A DNA stretch of 64,000 bases from Flavobacteriaceae bacterium (GTDB lineage Bacteria > Bacteroidota > Bacteroidia > Flavobacteriales > Flavobacteriaceae), in NCBI GenBank assembly GCA_014238425.1, contig JABABD010000040.1, positions 310,001-374,000 of the forward strand, read 5' to 3'. The stretch's first letter is position 1. Each line of letters opens with the position of its first letter. Positions 62,752 through 64,000 of this stretch are shown in pieces. The notes under the pieces are model-generated. The model saw only the letters and a program-made list of their open reading frames with translations. It did no database searches and was not told the origin of the DNA. The translations under genes and the position numbers were made by a program.

Positions 62752-63900
62752 ATGAAAAACCTACTTTATTTCATCCTGTTTTCTGTTTGTATTCAGTTTG
62801 TCAATGCACAGACAAAGTACCAAGAGTTTCCTTCTACAAAACTTGAAGAAACACGACAACTCAAAATTCAGTTGCCTAGAAATTACGACAAGAATATTGA
62901 GAAAACCTACCCATTGTTTATTGTTTTAGATGGTGATTATATGTTTGAAGCCGTTGCTGGGAATGTCGACTATTATTCTTATTGGGAAGATATGCCTGAG
63001 GCCATTATTGTTGGCATTAATCAAGCAGAGAAACGTTTTGATGACAGCCAGTATTCTGATCAGAATTTTCTTCCTGTAGAATCAGGAGCTGAGTTCTTCG
63101 AATTTATTGGGTTAGAACTCATTCCTTATTTAAATGAGGCATACAGAACAGCCAACTTTAGAGCAATTGTAGGTCATGGCGAAACCGCCAATTTCCTAAA
63201 CTATTATCTATTCAAGGACAATCCTTTGTTTCATGCATATATAGCAATTAGTCCGGATTTGGCACCAGAAATGGAAACGAGGATCACCGAAAGATTACTT
63301 CAATTTGAAAGTCAGAAGTTCTATTATTTGGCGACCGCAAGCAATGATCTAAAAAATATAAGAAAAGGCGTTGAGATATTAAACACCAACTTATCGTCTA
63401 TTGAAAACCCAAAATTACAGTATGATTTTGATGATTTTGATGGCCCTACGCACTATTCTGTAGTAACACATGCACTTCCGAAAGCTTTAGAAAGTATTTT
63501 TTACGTGTTTCAACCTATAAGCAAAAAGGAATACAAAGAAAAAATACTATCTTATGAAGGATCGCCAGTAGATTATCTAACTGAAAAGTATACCATGATA
63601 AACGAGCTTTTTGGTCTTGAAAAGAAAATACTCATTAATGATTTTAAAGCCATTTCATCAGCAATAGAAAAAAATGCGACACCAGAATATTATCAGGAAT
63701 TGGGTAAATTAGCTAGACGAGATTATCCAGACACATTGCTAGGCAACTACTATATTGCTCGTTATTTTGAAGAAATGGGTGAGCCAAAAAAAGCTTACAA
63801 AACCTATAAATCCGCCTATATTCTTGATGAGATTGCAGGTATTACTAAAGATTTTATGTTAGAAATGGCAGATCAACTTAAAGCAGATTTCGGATTCTAA
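62752..63900 (+). CDS. Exported esterase-fold protein lacking the nucleophile serine
   Basis: The 382-residue protein has a signal peptide (ending FVNAQ) and an esterase-D/Fes-like alpha/beta hydrolase domain (RQLKIQLPRNYDKNIEKTYPLFIVLDGDYMFE, AIIVGINQAEKRFDD). The nucleophile elbow normally reads GHSxGG but here is GHGETAN, so the catalytic Ser is replaced by Gly. A conserved-looking PTHYSVVTHALPKAL holds the usual His position. The C-terminal ~90 residues are helical and TPR-like (GNYYIARYFEEMGEPKKAYKTYKSAY). It may be a non-catalytic binding protein. It ends immediately before radA. Confidence 0.75.
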   Translation: MKNLLYFILFSVCIQFVNAQTKYQEFPSTKLEETRQLKIQLPRNYDKNIEKTYPLFIVLDGDYMFEAVAGNVDYYSYWEDMPEAIIVGINQAEKRFDDSQYSDQNFLPVESGAEFFEFIGLELIPYLNEAYRTANFRAIVGHGETANFLNYYLFKDNPLFHAYIAISPDLAPEMETRITERLLQFESQKFYYLATASNDLKNIRKGVEILNTNLSSIENPKLQYDFDDFDGPTHYSVVTHALPKALESIFYVFQPISKKEYKEKILSYEGSPVDYLTEKYTMINELFGLEKKILINDFKAISSAIEKNATPEYYQELGKLARRDYPDTLLGNYYIARYFEEMGEPKKAYKTYKSAYILDEIAGITKDFMLEMADQLKADFGF

Positions 63901-64000
63901 ATGGCTAAAATAAAAACCACCTTTTTTTGTCAGAATTGCGGTAGTCAGTATGCCCAATGGCAAGGACAATGCAATGCCTGCAAAGAGTGGAATACCATTG
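63901..64000 (+). CDS. radA: DNA repair protein RadA, N-terminal fragment
   Basis: The frame starts with ATG directly after the preceding stop codon and runs off the right edge of the window. The visible 33 residues (MAKIKTTFFCQNCGSQYAQW, then QGQCNACKEWNTI) carry the four-Cys zinc finger (CxxC, CxxC) that opens RadA/Sms, the DnaB-like helicase that promotes branch migration in recombination. Only this part can be seen. Confidence 0.9.
   Translation, partial: MAKIKTTFFCQNCGSQYAQWQGQCNACKEWNTI

Overview
The window is a chromosomal segment of a low-GC member of the Bacteroidota, almost certainly a (probably marine) Flavobacteriaceae. Supporting signs are a SusC/SusD pair, proteins with type IX secretion (T9SS) sorting tails, LytS/LytTR regulation, DUF4270 and DUF5916 proteins, lipoproteins with short lipobox leaders, TAnnTTTG-type promoter elements and an atpD-atpC pair detached from the other ATP synthase genes. 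The genus cannot be fixed from sequence alone. No rRNA, tRNA, CRISPR array, insertion sequence, integrase or phage gene was seen.

Layout. 1-7 kb: the 3' end of a ribonuclease G/E gene, then two long paralogous T9SS proteins bracketing recX and a lipoprotein. 6.8-14.9 kb: a biotin region in two leftward blocks, bioF-DUF2007-bioD-bioA and KAS-hydrolase-bioB-cupin, separated by a rightward Coa1-family gene. 14.9-23.6 kb: an M61 peptidase, a divergent pair (small membrane protein versus DUF2975 plus an XRE repressor), umuC-umuD, a membrane-anchored AraC regulator, and an NTF2-like/DUF5916 pair. 23.6-25.5 kb: a small membrane protein and a lipoprotein gene broken by a one-base frameshift. 25.9-32.6 kb: two tandem giant FG-GAP/ASPIC-UnbV lipoproteins.

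32.5-49.4 kb is the metabolic centrepiece, an amino-sugar (GlcNAc/chitooligosaccharide) utilisation locus built as two divergent arms. The left arm is susC-susD-nagB::PIG-L fusion-lipoprotein-GH20 hexosaminidase-lacI. The right arm is a LytS kinase, a LytTR regulator, a sodium:solute symporter, a NagX-like acyltransferase, a PhyH-type dioxygenase and a Gfo/Idh/MocA oxidoreductase. A plausible flow is outer-membrane import by SusCD, trimming by GH20, inner-membrane uptake by the symporter, then deacetylation and deamination by the fused NagB. The dioxygenase and oxidoreductase are not explained by ordinary GlcNAc catabolism and may point to a modified sugar.

49.4-64 kb is mostly core: atpC-atpD; a TonB receptor with a GDSL hydrolase; glmS, DUF4270 and a short degenerate starch-synthase-like gene in one unit; then panC, panD, a YbhN-like membrane protein, an esterase-fold protein lacking its nucleophile, and the start of radA.

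Regulatory DNA that can be read directly includes several hairpin terminators, TAnnTTTG elements, a symmetrical divergent promoter with a central palindrome at 17.36 kb, a 15-bp-stem hairpin between susD and nagB, and clustered repeats between susC and the sensor kinase.
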